Below, in pieces: positions 35,142-44,325 of a stretch of DNA of 64,000 bases (its first letter is position 1; the number at the start of each line of letters is the position of its first letter). The position numbers and the translations under genes are program-made. Origin of the DNA: Candidatus Sumerlaeota bacterium. Lineage in GTDB: Bacteria; Sumerlaeota; Sumerlaeia; SLMS01; JAHLLQ01. The DNA lies in assembly GCA_030156535.1 (NCBI GenBank), contig JASGMJ010000002.1, positions 62,001-126,000 on the forward strand, given 5' to 3'. The notes under the pieces are model-generated. The model had not been told where the DNA came from, searched no databases, and saw only the letters and a list, made by a program, of their open reading frames with translations.

Positions 35142-36116
35142 TCACTCCAGCCCGAATGCCTGACAGTCTTCCTCGTAGGCCAGGCGCCCGGAGCCGTACG
35201 GTTTGCCGTCGATGACGATCTGCAATTCGTCCGTGATGGCTTCCACGGTTCCGCGTGCGAGTATGCGGCGCTCGGCGACGTTGGCATCGTTGAGGCCCGG
35301 GCCGTCGGCGTACAAACGCACGTTGCGTCCGATCACGTCCGAGACGGCGCGGTAGCGCGGCACGAGCCCGGAGAGCCCCTTGCGGATCAGCAGCGAGTGG
35401 TTCGACGCGAACGCACTGAGGAGACGCTTGAGCACGTCGAGCATCGCCATCTCCTTCGTGTGCGGCTTGAGGCACGTTACGCTGGGGACAAAGACCGTGC
35501 GGGGCACCGGCGGGATCGTGTTGATGTTCAGACCCATGCCGAAGACGGCGTGGGTGAAGATGGAGCCGCGCGTCTTGCCGCGGCTCAGCGCTCCGCCGAT
35601 CTTGGCGCCGTCGAGCAGGATGTCGTTGATCCATTTCACTTTGACGGTGCGGTGCGATGTTACGAGTCCGGCCGCGCAGTCGCACAACGCCAGCACCGGC
35701 AGGATGGCGTAGGCGAGGCCGACGTGCTCGTGCGGCGCCGTCTCGCGCAGCAGCACGGTCACGTGCAGGTTGCCTTCGCCCGAATGCCAACGGCGGTCGT
35801 AGTGACCACGGAAATCCCCGCTGGCGGCCGAAACGAGAACGACGGCGTGCGTGTCGGCGGGGAGCCAGTCGGCGAGCTTCGACGCGAGTTCGATCTGCGA
35901 TTCGTCGGTATGTTCGCGCCAGATGACGACGGGAAACTCCTTCGCCATTTTTCGGCCGTCGTCGTCGGCGGCATAGAGTTGACGCCCTTCGCGAAAGCAT
36001 CGTTCCGCGACGCGCTGGTGAATGCCGGCGGGTTTCCAGCGCGACCACAAGGCGGCAGTGTCGGGGCAATTCGGCTGAGTTGGCGCAATATCAGTGATGA
36101 CGAGCATGGCTGGCAT
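35142..36116 (-). CDS. Divergent biotin-protein-ligase / LplA-family protein
   Basis: 324 residues. The biotin/lipoate ligase fold is indicated by RRWHSGEGNLHVTVLLRE, VKWINDILLDGAKIGGAL (compare KWPNDI/L in BirA) and FGMGLNIN. The Pro in KWPND is Ile here, and the biotin-binding GRGR segment reads GHYDRRWHS. The N-terminus (about 1-90) is unlike the BirA helix-turn-helix, so it is probably not the repressor type. The C-terminus is long, with a small barrel-like domain (GTVEAITDELQIVIDGKP). It may biotinylate a carboxylase or act on another acyl substrate. The start could be ATG 36116 or 36107. Confidence 0.7.
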   Translation of the reverse strand: MPAMLVITDIAPTQPNCPDTAALWSRWKPAGIHQRVAERCFREGRQLYAADDDGRKMAKEFPVVIWREHTDESQIELASKLADWLPADTHAVVLVSAASGDFRGHYDRRWHSGEGNLHVTVLLRETAPHEHVGLAYAILPVLALCDCAAGLVTSHRTVKVKWINDILLDGAKIGGALSRGKTRGSIFTHAVFGMGLNINTIPPVPRTVFVPSVTCLKPHTKEMAMLDVLKRLLSAFASNHSLLIRKGLSGLVPRYRAVSDVIGRNVRLYADGPGLNDANVAERRILARGTVEAITDELQIVIDGKPYGSGRLAYEEDCQAFGLE

Positions 36117-36343
36117 CCCATGGGTGTCGCCAGCCCATTACGCCGCAAGGGGTGGGTAAGGTGGCGAGGGAAAAGGGGGAGAGGGCGATGCTCGTTTTTC
36201 GTCGTTCGTGGCTCGGGAAGGAGGAGGGAGGCTTTCCGGCAGACTGGGATATTCTCCCGAGCACCCGGCTCTGAGCGCCTTCCCGCTCGACGCGCGGCGA
36301 TCGGTTGATTCATCGTGCGGCATTCCCCTGCGCGAGTAGCCCC

Positions 36344-37264
36344 ATGCTGCAAGGTCCGATCTTCGCCCTTCTCACTCCGTTCGCGCGCGACGGTTCGGTG
36401 GACGAGGGTGCGCTGCGCGCGTACCTTGGCTTTCTTGCCGAGCGTGGTGTGCGCACGATCATCGCGAACGGCACGACGGGCGAGTTCGCCTCGCTGTCCG
36501 CCGAGGAGAGGCACGCGGTTCTGCGCGTCTGCCGCGAGGCTTTCACGGGCACGATCATCGCCAACGTCAGCGCCTGCGCCGTCGGCGATGTGCGTGCGCT
36601 GATTGCCAGTGGCGCGGATCTGTGCGATGCGTTTCTGCTGCTTCCACCGTTCTACTATGCCGATGCGCCGGAAGACGGGTTGCTGCGGTTCTTCGAGGCG
36701 TGCCTGCACGACGCGCCGCGTCCCGCGTTGCTGTACGATTTTCCGCGCCACACGGGGAATGTGCTGACGCCCGGTCTGTTGGCGCGGGTTGTTTCGGCAG
36801 TTGGCCCGGCCGTCGGCGTGAAAGATTCGTCGGGCAAGTTGGAGAACGCGCGGGCGAAGAAGGAGGCCGCTCCCGAGGCGCGGGTGTTTCTCGGCGCGGA
36901 CGGGTTGGCTCTGGCGGCGTTGCGCGGGGGGCTGGACGGCTCGGCCACCGGGGCAGGCAACGCAATTCCCGAGTTTCTCGTCCAGCTTGCCGCATCCTGG
37001 AGCGGCGGTGATGCGCGGAAGGCAGAGGCGATTCAGGCGGAGGGTGCCTTGTGGGGCGCGGTGCGGCGCACGTTGGGGGTGGGGGAGATCACCATCACCA
37101 AGGCCGCCGTGGCCTGCCGCCTGCCCGGGTTTCCGACGGCCGTGCGGGCGCCGCTCGCCAGCCCGGACGCGGGGTTGATCGAGCGCGTGGGCGGGGAGTT
37201 GCGGGCGCTTCTCGCAGGTGGCGGTGCGATTCAATGGAAGGAGGGGCCGGCAAGCTGTCCTTGA
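36344..37264 (+). CDS. DapA / N-acetylneuraminate lyase-family aldolase
   Basis: 306 residues. TIM-barrel class I aldolase with GTTGE (43-47), the catalytic tyrosine Y131 (LLYDFPRHTG) and the Schiff-base lysine K160 (VGVKDSSG). True DapA usually reads YNVPGRTG; the YDFPRHTG variant suggests another pyruvate aldolase, for example for a 2-keto-3-deoxy sugar acid or N-acetylneuraminate. ATG 36344 fits the family start. No lysine genes are adjacent. Next downstream is secG (102 nt). Confidence 0.8.
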   Translation: MLQGPIFALLTPFARDGSVDEGALRAYLGFLAERGVRTIIANGTTGEFASLSAEERHAVLRVCREAFTGTIIANVSACAVGDVRALIASGADLCDAFLLLPPFYYADAPEDGLLRFFEACLHDAPRPALLYDFPRHTGNVLTPGLLARVVSAVGPAVGVKDSSGKLENARAKKEAAPEARVFLGADGLALAALRGGLDGSATGAGNAIPEFLVQLAASWSGGDARKAEAIQAEGALWGAVRRTLGVGEITITKAAVACRLPGFPTAVRAPLASPDAGLIERVGGELRALLAGGGAIQWKEGPASCP

Positions 37265-37366
37265 CAGCGCCCGGAGGGTGCCCGACCGTTTGCGCCCCTT
37301 GGACCCCGTGCCGGATGACGGCGGAATTGCCCCCAAGGGGAAGACCGAGACCCGGATAATTCGACG

Positions 37367-37735
37367 ATGATCACGTTTACCATGGTAGTACTGGGCTTTG
37401 TGTTCGCAGCCCTTTGTGCCTTCCTGATTTTGCTGGTGTTGATCCAGCCCGGCAAGTCCTCGGGCGGCGGAATCGGCGGTTTGGGCGGCGGAGCGGCCGG
37501 CGCCATTGGCGAGACGCTCGGCGCGACACAGGGCGAGAAGACGCTCTCGAAGTGGACGAGCATTGGCATGGCGGCGTTCTTTGGCCTGTGCCTGCTGCTG
37601 ACCGTGCTCGGGAACCTCCAGCACAGCAGCCAGCTCGATCTGGGCGGCACTACGGAAGGATTGGCTACCGAGGCGGCTCCCGAATCGGGCGCAGCGCCTG
37701 CGGGCGAGACGGCTCCCGTGACGCCTGCGGAGTAA
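37367..37735 (+). CDS. secG: Protein-export membrane protein SecG
   Basis: 122 residues: two membrane helices (about 3-27 and 62-86) flanking the conserved cytosolic Gly-rich loop (LIQPGKSSGGGIGGLGGGAA), the signature of the SecYEG accessory subunit. The C-terminus is Ala/Glu/Pro-rich and longer than in E. coli. Stands alone, followed by a terminator hairpin. Confidence 0.92.
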   Translation: MITFTMVVLGFVFAALCAFLILLVLIQPGKSSGGGIGGLGGGAAGAIGETLGATQGEKTLSKWTSIGMAAFFGLCLLLTVLGNLQHSSQLDLGGTTEGLATEAAPESGAAPAGETAPVTPAE

Positions 37736-37770
37736 CCATCCGGCGGGTGGAAAACCGAGATTAACGATTC

Positions 37771-37798
37771 GCCCCCTCCGGTTTCGGTGGGGGCTTTT
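37771..37798 (+). terminator. Intrinsic terminator after secG
   Basis: GCCCCC-T-CCG, loop GTTT, CGG-T-GGGGGC (37771-37794, stem with a symmetrical T-T mismatch) followed by TTTT, 35 nt after the secG stop. Confidence 0.8.
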
Positions 37799-38005
37799 GC
37801 TTTTCCGGACGGGCGGGCTGAGCGCCTGGGGGCTGCACTGTCCGGCGCATGTCGCTGGGGTTTGGACTTGAACCCTTCTCCCGCTGGCCCAAGGATCACC
37901 GGGCTATTGGCCGTGCTGCCAATATGCCCTTCCGTTTTCCGCCGGGGAAATCTTGGAAAAAGTCGGGTTGATGTCTTTAGAATCCTCTGGGGGACCAACT
38001 ACACC

Positions 38006-39871
38006 GTGAGCATTACGTCCCTGGACAGGAAGCTTTTGGCGCGCTTGCAGCGCGTCAATGTGCTCAACGAGGAGCAGGCCGAGAGTCTGATCGCGCGGGC
38101 CGAGGCACAGCAGACGCCGCTCGCCGATCTCGTCGTGGCCGAAGGCATCGCCGACGACAAAACCGTCGCCCGGCAGATGGCCAGGCTCTGCGGCCTGGAG
38201 TTTCTCGATCTCGAAAAACACCATCCCAATCCCGCCATCATGAGCCGTCTGACGCCGGAACAGGCGTGGCACTGCCGCGCTGTCCCGATCGCTGAAACGG
38301 AGGAATTTCTCGTCGTCGGCGTCGATGACGCCTCGAACGTGCAACTGCTCGACGAACTGCGGCTGCTGACGGGTGCGGACATCCGCATCATACTGATCAC
38401 GCGCGCGGCACTCGACGCCGCGCTCGACGAGTTTTATCCGGTGGCGATCGACGCGCCTGACGTGGGGCACACCTCCTATGAGGAGACCCGCTCCGACTCC
38501 TCCTCCGAAGTGCCTCTCGACTTGATGGCGACGAAGCTCGACGACCCGATGACCATCAGCCCGGGCATGGACACACTTGGCGGCGACAACCTCTCGATCC
38601 ACCCGACGCGGATCATCTCGCTGCCGACGATGGCGGGGGATGAGGAGGAGCAGGACGAGTCGCACCTGATGGCCCAGCGCTCCGACGACTACATGAAGCG
38701 CACGGGATCGACCGCCGAGGACCTGCTCCTTTCAAGCGGCTTCATCCCCAAGCTGGACATGGAGCAGCCGAGCGACGAGGAACTCTCGGCCGACCGGATG
38801 CTGCGCGAGATGATCGACACGGCGTTGCTGAACCGGGCGGAGGAACTGGAGTTCGCCCCGCAGTCCTCCAAGCGTTCGCGCACGCGCATCCGCAAGGATG
38901 GCTATTGGCTGGACGCGACGCCGTATCCGATCAAGTACCACGGGGCGCTGCTGGCGCGGCTGAAGAAGCTGGCCGGGGTGGACCCCTACAAGCGCCAGCC
39001 GGTGGAGTGTCACCTGACGTTGCGCGGCAAGCGGGGGCATATTCCCGCGATTGCGAGCTTCACGCCGACGCTGCGCGGCGACCGCTGCATTTTGCGTTTC
39101 CCCGAGAACCTCCCGCTTCTCCAGAACCCGTTGCGTGTTCTGGGATTGCCGGAGGAATTGGCGGAGGAACTGGGCGACCGCCTCGACGGGTGCGGTGGCG
39201 GCCTGCTGCTGCTCACGTCCCACAAGACGCGGCTGGCCCACCAGCTCTACTCCTCGTTCCTGCTGGAGCATTCGGGCGAGGACAAGATGGTGGTTTCGCT
39301 GGACTGGACGCTGGAGCGGCGCCTTCCCCACGTCCATCAGATCGACTGCCCGGACGAGCACAACCTCCGGGCGGCGCTCGACCAGGTGACGCGCGAGGAG
39401 CCGGACCTTCTGGGGATCCAGACGGTGCCGACGGCGTCGCTGCTCCAACAGGTGTTCACCATCGCGCTGCGCGGGCAGTCGGTGCTGGCCTGTTTCACCG
39501 TGGCGCGTCCCGAGCACGCCCTGGAGGCCTTCCGCAGTTCGGGGGTGGACCCCACGGCGCTGGGCTTCGGACTGATGGCGCATACGCATGTGACGCGCGT
39601 TCCGAGGCTGTGTCCGACGTGCCGCGAGCCACTGGAGAAGAAGCCTCGGCGCGTTCCGCCCTGGGCAGAGGAGATCGCGGCGCAGCGCTTCTTCGAGGCG
39701 CAGGGGTGCCCGGCGTGCGCGGGGACGGGGCGGCGTGGAATCAACTGGGTCTGCGAAGTGTGGGTGCCGAAGACGGGCACCGAAAGCTCGGTGGAACAGG
39801 TCCGTTTCCGCGAAGACATCCTGCGCGAGTACGTCGAAGCGGGCGAGATCGACGTGCGCGACGTGCGGTAG
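38006..39871 (+). CDS. GspE/PilB-like protein with degenerate ATPase motifs
   Basis: 621 residues from GTG 38006 (GGGGGA upstream). The N-terminal GspE/PilB-type domain (about 5-145, LLARLQRVNVLNEEQAESLI, CGLEFLDLEKHHPNP) is followed by an acidic linker and an ATPase-like domain. In the latter the P-loop GPTGSGKTT is replaced by a shortened LLTSHKTRLAHQLY (about 402-416), the Walker B/Asp-box VGEIRD by GIQTVPTA, and the histidine-box LHTND by CFTVARPE. The zinc-binding tail is kept: CPTC (about 535) and CPACAGTG (about 567). Probably a pseudo-ATPase of a type II secretion or type IV pilus-like machine. No other gsp/pil gene is adjacent. Confidence 0.78.
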   Translation: MSITSLDRKLLARLQRVNVLNEEQAESLIARAEAQQTPLADLVVAEGIADDKTVARQMARLCGLEFLDLEKHHPNPAIMSRLTPEQAWHCRAVPIAETEEFLVVGVDDASNVQLLDELRLLTGADIRIILITRAALDAALDEFYPVAIDAPDVGHTSYEETRSDSSSEVPLDLMATKLDDPMTISPGMDTLGGDNLSIHPTRIISLPTMAGDEEEQDESHLMAQRSDDYMKRTGSTAEDLLLSSGFIPKLDMEQPSDEELSADRMLREMIDTALLNRAEELEFAPQSSKRSRTRIRKDGYWLDATPYPIKYHGALLARLKKLAGVDPYKRQPVECHLTLRGKRGHIPAIASFTPTLRGDRCILRFPENLPLLQNPLRVLGLPEELAEELGDRLDGCGGGLLLLTSHKTRLAHQLYSSFLLEHSGEDKMVVSLDWTLERRLPHVHQIDCPDEHNLRAALDQVTREEPDLLGIQTVPTASLLQQVFTIALRGQSVLACFTVARPEHALEAFRSSGVDPTALGFGLMAHTHVTRVPRLCPTCREPLEKKPRRVPPWAEEIAAQRFFEAQGCPACAGTGRRGINWVCEVWVPKTGTESSVEQVRFREDILREYVEAGEIDVRDVR

Positions 39872-39892
39872 GGGGGCTGTGGGCCAGCGCGT

Positions 39893-40705
39893 CTATCCGC
39901 GCAGTGCCGCAGCGAGCGATTTCACATAGTCACGCACGGCGGGGATGGGGTCCTGGCCCGCTTCTGCGGCTTTGCGGATGGTGGTGATCAGTGCGCTGCC
40001 CACGACGATGGCGTCGGCATGCGGGGCCATGCGGGCTGCCTGCTCCGGGGTGCCGATGCCAAAGCCGACGGCGATGGGAAGAGCACCGGCGGCGGCGCGT
40101 ACGCGCTTGAGGTAGGGGATTACCGAGTCGTCGTGTTCGGTGCGTGTTCCCGTGATGCCCTTGAGAGCGATGCAGTAGAGGAAGCCGCCGCAGTTGGCGG
40201 CGATGGCGCGCAGGCGCTCGTCGGGACTGGTTGGCGCGGCGAGCAGAATCAGGTGCAGGCCGTGGGCGGCGAGGGCGGTGCGGAACGGCTCGGCTTCTTC
40301 CAAGGGAAGATCGGCGGCGAGGAAGCCATCGGCTCCTGCCGAGGCGGCGTCGCGCGCGCTTTCCTCAAGCCCGTGGTGCAGGAACGGGTTATAGGCCCCG
40401 AAAAGGATCGCGGGCATGGAAGATTGTGCGCGGAAATCCTTCAGAATCTCCAGGGTCTTGTTGAACGTGATGCCGCCGCGCAGGGCGTCCTCGGAGGCCT
40501 TCTGAATCGTGGGGCCATCGGCGACCGGGTCGGAGAAGGGAACGCCGAGCTCGAGCAGGTCGCAGCCGGCTTCCTCCAGAACAGGGAGGAGGCGGCGGGT
40601 GGTGACCTCGTCCGGAAAACCGGAGGTGAGGTACAGGATAAGTGCCGGGCGCTTTTCCTCCCGGCAGCGTTGGAACAGCGAGTCGATGCGGTTGGCGGTG
40701 GTCAT
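39893..40705 (-). CDS. trpA: Tryptophan synthase alpha chain
   Basis: 270 residues. TIM barrel that cleaves indole-3-glycerol phosphate. Catalytic E52 (LLELGVPFSDP) and D63 (VADGP) have the 11-residue spacing seen in the Salmonella enzyme (E49, D60). The phosphate site VGFGIGTPEQA and DAIVVGSAL are conserved. Starts at GTG 40708 or TTG 40726 are possible; ATG 40705 was chosen as closest to the homologous N-terminus. trpB is not in the window. glnB lies 34 nt upstream on the same strand. Confidence 0.95.
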   Translation of the reverse strand: MTTANRIDSLFQRCREEKRPALILYLTSGFPDEVTTRRLLPVLEEAGCDLLELGVPFSDPVADGPTIQKASEDALRGGITFNKTLEILKDFRAQSSMPAILFGAYNPFLHHGLEESARDAASAGADGFLAADLPLEEAEPFRTALAAHGLHLILLAAPTSPDERLRAIAANCGGFLYCIALKGITGTRTEHDDSVIPYLKRVRAAAGALPIAVGFGIGTPEQAARMAPHADAIVVGSALITTIRKAAEAGQDPIPAVRDYVKSLAAALRG

Positions 40706-40739
40706 CACGAGGGGCGGTGTCTCCAAGGGGCGCTGGGGG

Positions 40740-41141
<402 letters not shown>

Positions 41142-41177
41142 TCAGTTGAAGACACGCCGTGCCGAATCACGAGTGGG

Positions 41178-42128
41178 TTACTTGAAGCCTATCGGGTTGC
41201 CGTAAGATGATGATGTGGCCGGAGCGGGGCTTGCCGAGAACGGATCGCCATAGGGGGTCGCACCAGTACCACCCCCGCCACCTGCGGAGAATGGATCAGC
41301 CCCGGGGACAAAGCCGCCAGGCATGGAGGGATCGGCAAAGCCACCCGTACCGTCGGTAGCGAAACCGCCGGGGATAGACGGATCGGCAAAGCCGCCGCCA
41401 CCAGTGGCGGAGAACGGATCGCCGAAACCGCCAGCAGCCGCGCCAAAGGCGCCAAACTGGGCGTAGGGATTCTGGTTGGTCTGGGCTTTCAGGGTGTCGT
41501 CAGCAATCGCGAGCCCCGGTGCGCCATAGGCGATCCAGATGTCCTCGCGCGTTATTTGCTCTTCCTCTTCCGAATCCTCTTCTTTGAGGAGGTCTTCAAT
41601 GCCCTGAATTTCGGCCATCTTCTGCTTGATGCCGGTGGCTTCCAGACGGTCTTCGCGGATCTGCAGGACGAGCTTGAAGCCGTCCTTCAGACGGGCGTCG
41701 TCGCGGGCGCGCAGCTTTTCCTTGCCGTCGCGAATGCGTTCGGATTCGCGGCGAACGCGGGCGCGTTCTTCGGGGCCCAGACGGGGATTACCCAGCAGGC
41801 GGCGCAGGGCCATCTCTGCCATGTCGTAGTACTTGAGGGAATCCTCGCCGTACGTCACCTCGGCGCGTGCGCGGCCATACTTGGCGACGAGGAACTGGAG
41901 TTCGATGTTGTCGGGGTCGGTGGCAGCAGCGGCGGCCAGGCCTTCAAGGGCGCCTGCAGGGTCGGCGCGGTCGATCTTCTCGAGAGCGTCGCTATAGTGG
42001 CGCGCCCCTTCGGGAGAGAGTTCGGCAGCCTGCTCGGGGGACAGAACGACGTCGAAGTTCTGGGCGCTCAGCAGAGAGCCGCCGAGGAGCATGGTTGCCA
42101 ACAGAGCTGTCGCGGGACGCTTCATCAT
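41178..42128 (-). CDS. Exported protein with Gly/Phe/Asp-rich repetitive tail
   Basis: 316 residues. ATG 42128 has AGGAGG 8 nt ahead; a signal peptide ends near LLSAQ (residue 23). The N-terminal half is helical and TPR-like (HYSDALEKIDRADPAGALEG). A charged, probably coiled-coil segment follows (LEATGIKQKMAEIQGIEDLL, EEDSEEEEQ). From about residue 225 the sequence is low-complexity Gly/Phe/Asp/Ser/Pro, with DPFSA three times and GGFADPS-PGGF twice. Such tails are often disordered and adhesive or phase-separating. Role unknown. It lies 99 nt upstream of glnB on the same strand. Confidence 0.7.
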   Translation of the reverse strand: MMKRPATALLATMLLGGSLLSAQNFDVVLSPEQAAELSPEGARHYSDALEKIDRADPAGALEGLAAAAATDPDNIELQFLVAKYGRARAEVTYGEDSLKYYDMAEMALRRLLGNPRLGPEERARVRRESERIRDGKEKLRARDDARLKDGFKLVLQIREDRLEATGIKQKMAEIQGIEDLLKEEDSEEEEQITREDIWIAYGAPGLAIADDTLKAQTNQNPYAQFGAFGAAAGGFGDPFSATGGGGFADPSIPGGFATDGTGGFADPSMPGGFVPGADPFSAGGGGGTGATPYGDPFSASPAPATSSSYGNPIGFK

Positions 42129-42595
42129 GGCGTCAACCTCCTGACTTCGCATGGCCCACGAGCATGGTGCCGGACCCCTGTTCGACACAACCCCTTTCGA
42201 CAAAGGCGTTGTGCGATTTTCCCGGGTCTACGGGAAACGCACGCGTATCGCGTGCCATCTTGTCCCAGCGCATGGCCGCCGCGTGCTCTTCCTGCCCCTC
42301 CGGTCCGGCACGGCGCATGGCATTGGCAGCAAGGGAGTTAGGGGAAAAGGGCTCTTTTCTCGCCACTTCCCGGGGTGGGGGGTGAAGAGGAGTCCTATTC
42401 AGTCCAAAGGCACGATTCTTGAGCATTGGGGCAGGCTTGCCGGGGAGCGGGCTGCTGTTGTTCCCCTCGGAAACATGGCCCGGCCCCGTTGTTTCTTCAC
42501 ACCACCTTCCAGGGAGTCCGCGCAGGCGAACGAATCACGGCTGGAGATTTGCCTTCCAGCCCGCAAAGGTGTCTGGCGCGTTCCCAGGAGAGAGG
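42129..42595. other. Intergenic region before the ABC transporter operon
   Basis: 467 nt between divergent genes. It should contain promoters for both sides; I find no convincing -35/-10 pair, no repeat of the REP-like family and no coding sequence with a plausible start. Confidence 0.4.
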
Positions 42596-43567
42596 ATGCG
42601 AGACGCCATGGAGATCATGGTCGAACTCCAAAAACTTACCAAGCATTTTGGGCCCATCCGAGCGGCGGACGAGGTCTCCTTCTCTGTTCGCCGGGGGGAG
42701 GTGCTTGGGTTCCTCGGGCCCAACGGCGCCGGCAAATCCACCACGATGAAGATGCTGACGTGTTATCTGGCGCCCACGTCGGGAACGGCCCGCGTCTGCG
42801 GGCACGACATCCTGACGGACTCCATCGCGGTGAGGCGCAAACTCGGGTATCTGCCCGAGGGCGCGCCCGCGTACCCGGACATGACGCCGCTGGCGTTTCT
42901 GCGCTTTGCGGCGGACGTGCGCGGCATCTGTGGGGCGGAGAGGCGGAAAGCCATCGATCGCGCCGTCGAACTGACTTCCCTTCAGGGGGTGCTCAAGCAG
43001 CCGATCGACACGCTTTCCAAGGGGTTCAAACGCCGTGTCGGCCTTGCCCAGGCGATCCTGCACGACCCCGAGGTGCTGGTGCTCGACGAGCCCACCGACG
43101 GACTCGACCCCAACCAGAAGTACGAGGTGCGTCAGCTCATCGCCGAGATGGCGGGGAGCAAGGCGATCATCCTCTCGACGCACATTCTGGAGGAAGTCGA
43201 GGCGGTCTGCTCGCGCGCCGTCATCATCGCGCGGGGGAAGGTGATCTTCGACGGAACGCCGGTGGCGCTGGAAGCGAAGTCGAAGTGGCACAACGCCGTC
43301 ACGGTGCGGCTGGGCCGCAAGTCCGCCGCCGACGCCGCCGACGCGCTGCGCAAGCTCGAAGGCGTGAGCGAGGTCCTCGTCGAGGACGGCGCGAACGACG
43401 CAGAACGGGCACTCACCGTTTTTTCCCGCAATGGCAATTCGATCATCAACGACGTCGCCGACCTGGCGCGGTCGAAGGAATGGCGCGTCCTGGAAATGCG
43501 CACCGAACACGGACGGCTCGACGAGGTCTTTCGCGACCTGACTGCGGCCGGCAAGGAGGCGAAGTAA
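42596..43567 (+). CDS. ABC-2 type transporter ATP-binding protein (GldA-like)
   Basis: 323 residues. Nucleotide-binding domain with Walker A GPNGAGKST, signature LSKGFKRRVGLAQ (LSKGF instead of LSGGQ), Walker B VLVLDEPTDGLDP and the switch histidine in STHILEEVE, then a C-terminal extension (about 225-323) with an ACT-like alternating pattern. ATG 42596 has AGGAG 5 nt ahead; ATG 42608 and 42617 are in frame. First gene of an operon with a permease and two exported-domain proteins, the arrangement of the GldA-GldF-GldG group. Confidence 0.88.
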   Translation: MRDAMEIMVELQKLTKHFGPIRAADEVSFSVRRGEVLGFLGPNGAGKSTTMKMLTCYLAPTSGTARVCGHDILTDSIAVRRKLGYLPEGAPAYPDMTPLAFLRFAADVRGICGAERRKAIDRAVELTSLQGVLKQPIDTLSKGFKRRVGLAQAILHDPEVLVLDEPTDGLDPNQKYEVRQLIAEMAGSKAIILSTHILEEVEAVCSRAVIIARGKVIFDGTPVALEAKSKWHNAVTVRLGRKSAADAADALRKLEGVSEVLVEDGANDAERALTVFSRNGNSIINDVADLARSKEWRVLEMRTEHGRLDEVFRDLTAAGKEAK

Positions 43568-43568
43568 C

Positions 43569-44300
43569 ATGCGTCCAATTCTCGCCATCTTCAAACGCGA
43601 ACTCGGTGGGTACTTTGCCACGCCGGTCGCCTATGTCTTTATCGTGATCTTTCTCGTTCTGACGGGCGTGTCCACGTTCCTGTTCGGCGGCTTGTTCGAG
43701 CGCAACCAGGCGGACATGCTCCCCTTCTTCAGCGTCCATCCGATGCTCTACCTCTTCCTGATCCCGGCGATCAGCATGAGGCTGTGGGCGGAAGAGCGCA
43801 AGACGGGCACCGTCGAGCTGCTCATGACGCTGCCCGTGACGACGATGCAGGCGGTGCTGGGCAAGTTCCTGGCGGCCTGGGCGTTCACGGGCATTGCGCT
43901 CGCGCTGACGTTCCCCACGTGGATCACCGTCAACTATCTGGGCAACCCGGACAACGGGGTGATTCTGGCGGGCTATATCGGCAGCCTGCTGATGGCGGGG
44001 GCGTACCTCGCGATCGGGTCGGCCATTTCGGCGCTGACGCGCAATCAGGTCATCGCGTTCGTCATCGCGGTGGTGATTTGCGGGGCGTTCATTCTGCTCG
44101 GCTATCTTTCGTCGCTGCTGAACTACGTCGGCGTGTCGGCGGAGGTGGCCGACATCGTCGGCTACTTTGGATTCCAGAATCGCTTCAATGCCTTGTCGAA
44201 GGGCGTGCTGTACGTGCGCGACCTCCTGTACTTCGCCTCGCTGATGGTTTGCTGGCTGCTGGCGAATGCCATGATCCTCGACATCAAGAAATCCCGCTGA
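43569..44300 (+). CDS. ABC-2 type permease (GldF-like)
   Basis: 243 residues with six membrane helices and the short N-terminal amphipathic start typical of ABC-2 permeases (ILAIFKRELGGYFATPVAYV). The conserved cytosolic loop RLWAEERKTGTVELLMTLPV follows the second helix. It starts one base after the stop of the ATPase gene and is followed after 25 nt by the GldG-like gene. Confidence 0.88.
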   Translation: MRPILAIFKRELGGYFATPVAYVFIVIFLVLTGVSTFLFGGLFERNQADMLPFFSVHPMLYLFLIPAISMRLWAEERKTGTVELLMTLPVTTMQAVLGKFLAAWAFTGIALALTFPTWITVNYLGNPDNGVILAGYIGSLLMAGAYLAIGSAISALTRNQVIAFVIAVVICGAFILLGYLSSLLNYVGVSAEVADIVGYFGFQNRFNALSKGVLYVRDLLYFASLMVCWLLANAMILDIKKSR

Positions 44301-44325
44301 GCCCGCCGAAGGAGACGCACTCATC

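Noticed and set aside
42133-42426. A 97-codon minus-strand frame upstream of the exported Gly/Phe-rich protein gene
   Set aside because: No ribosome site, no recognisable domain, and it overlaps the expected promoter region.
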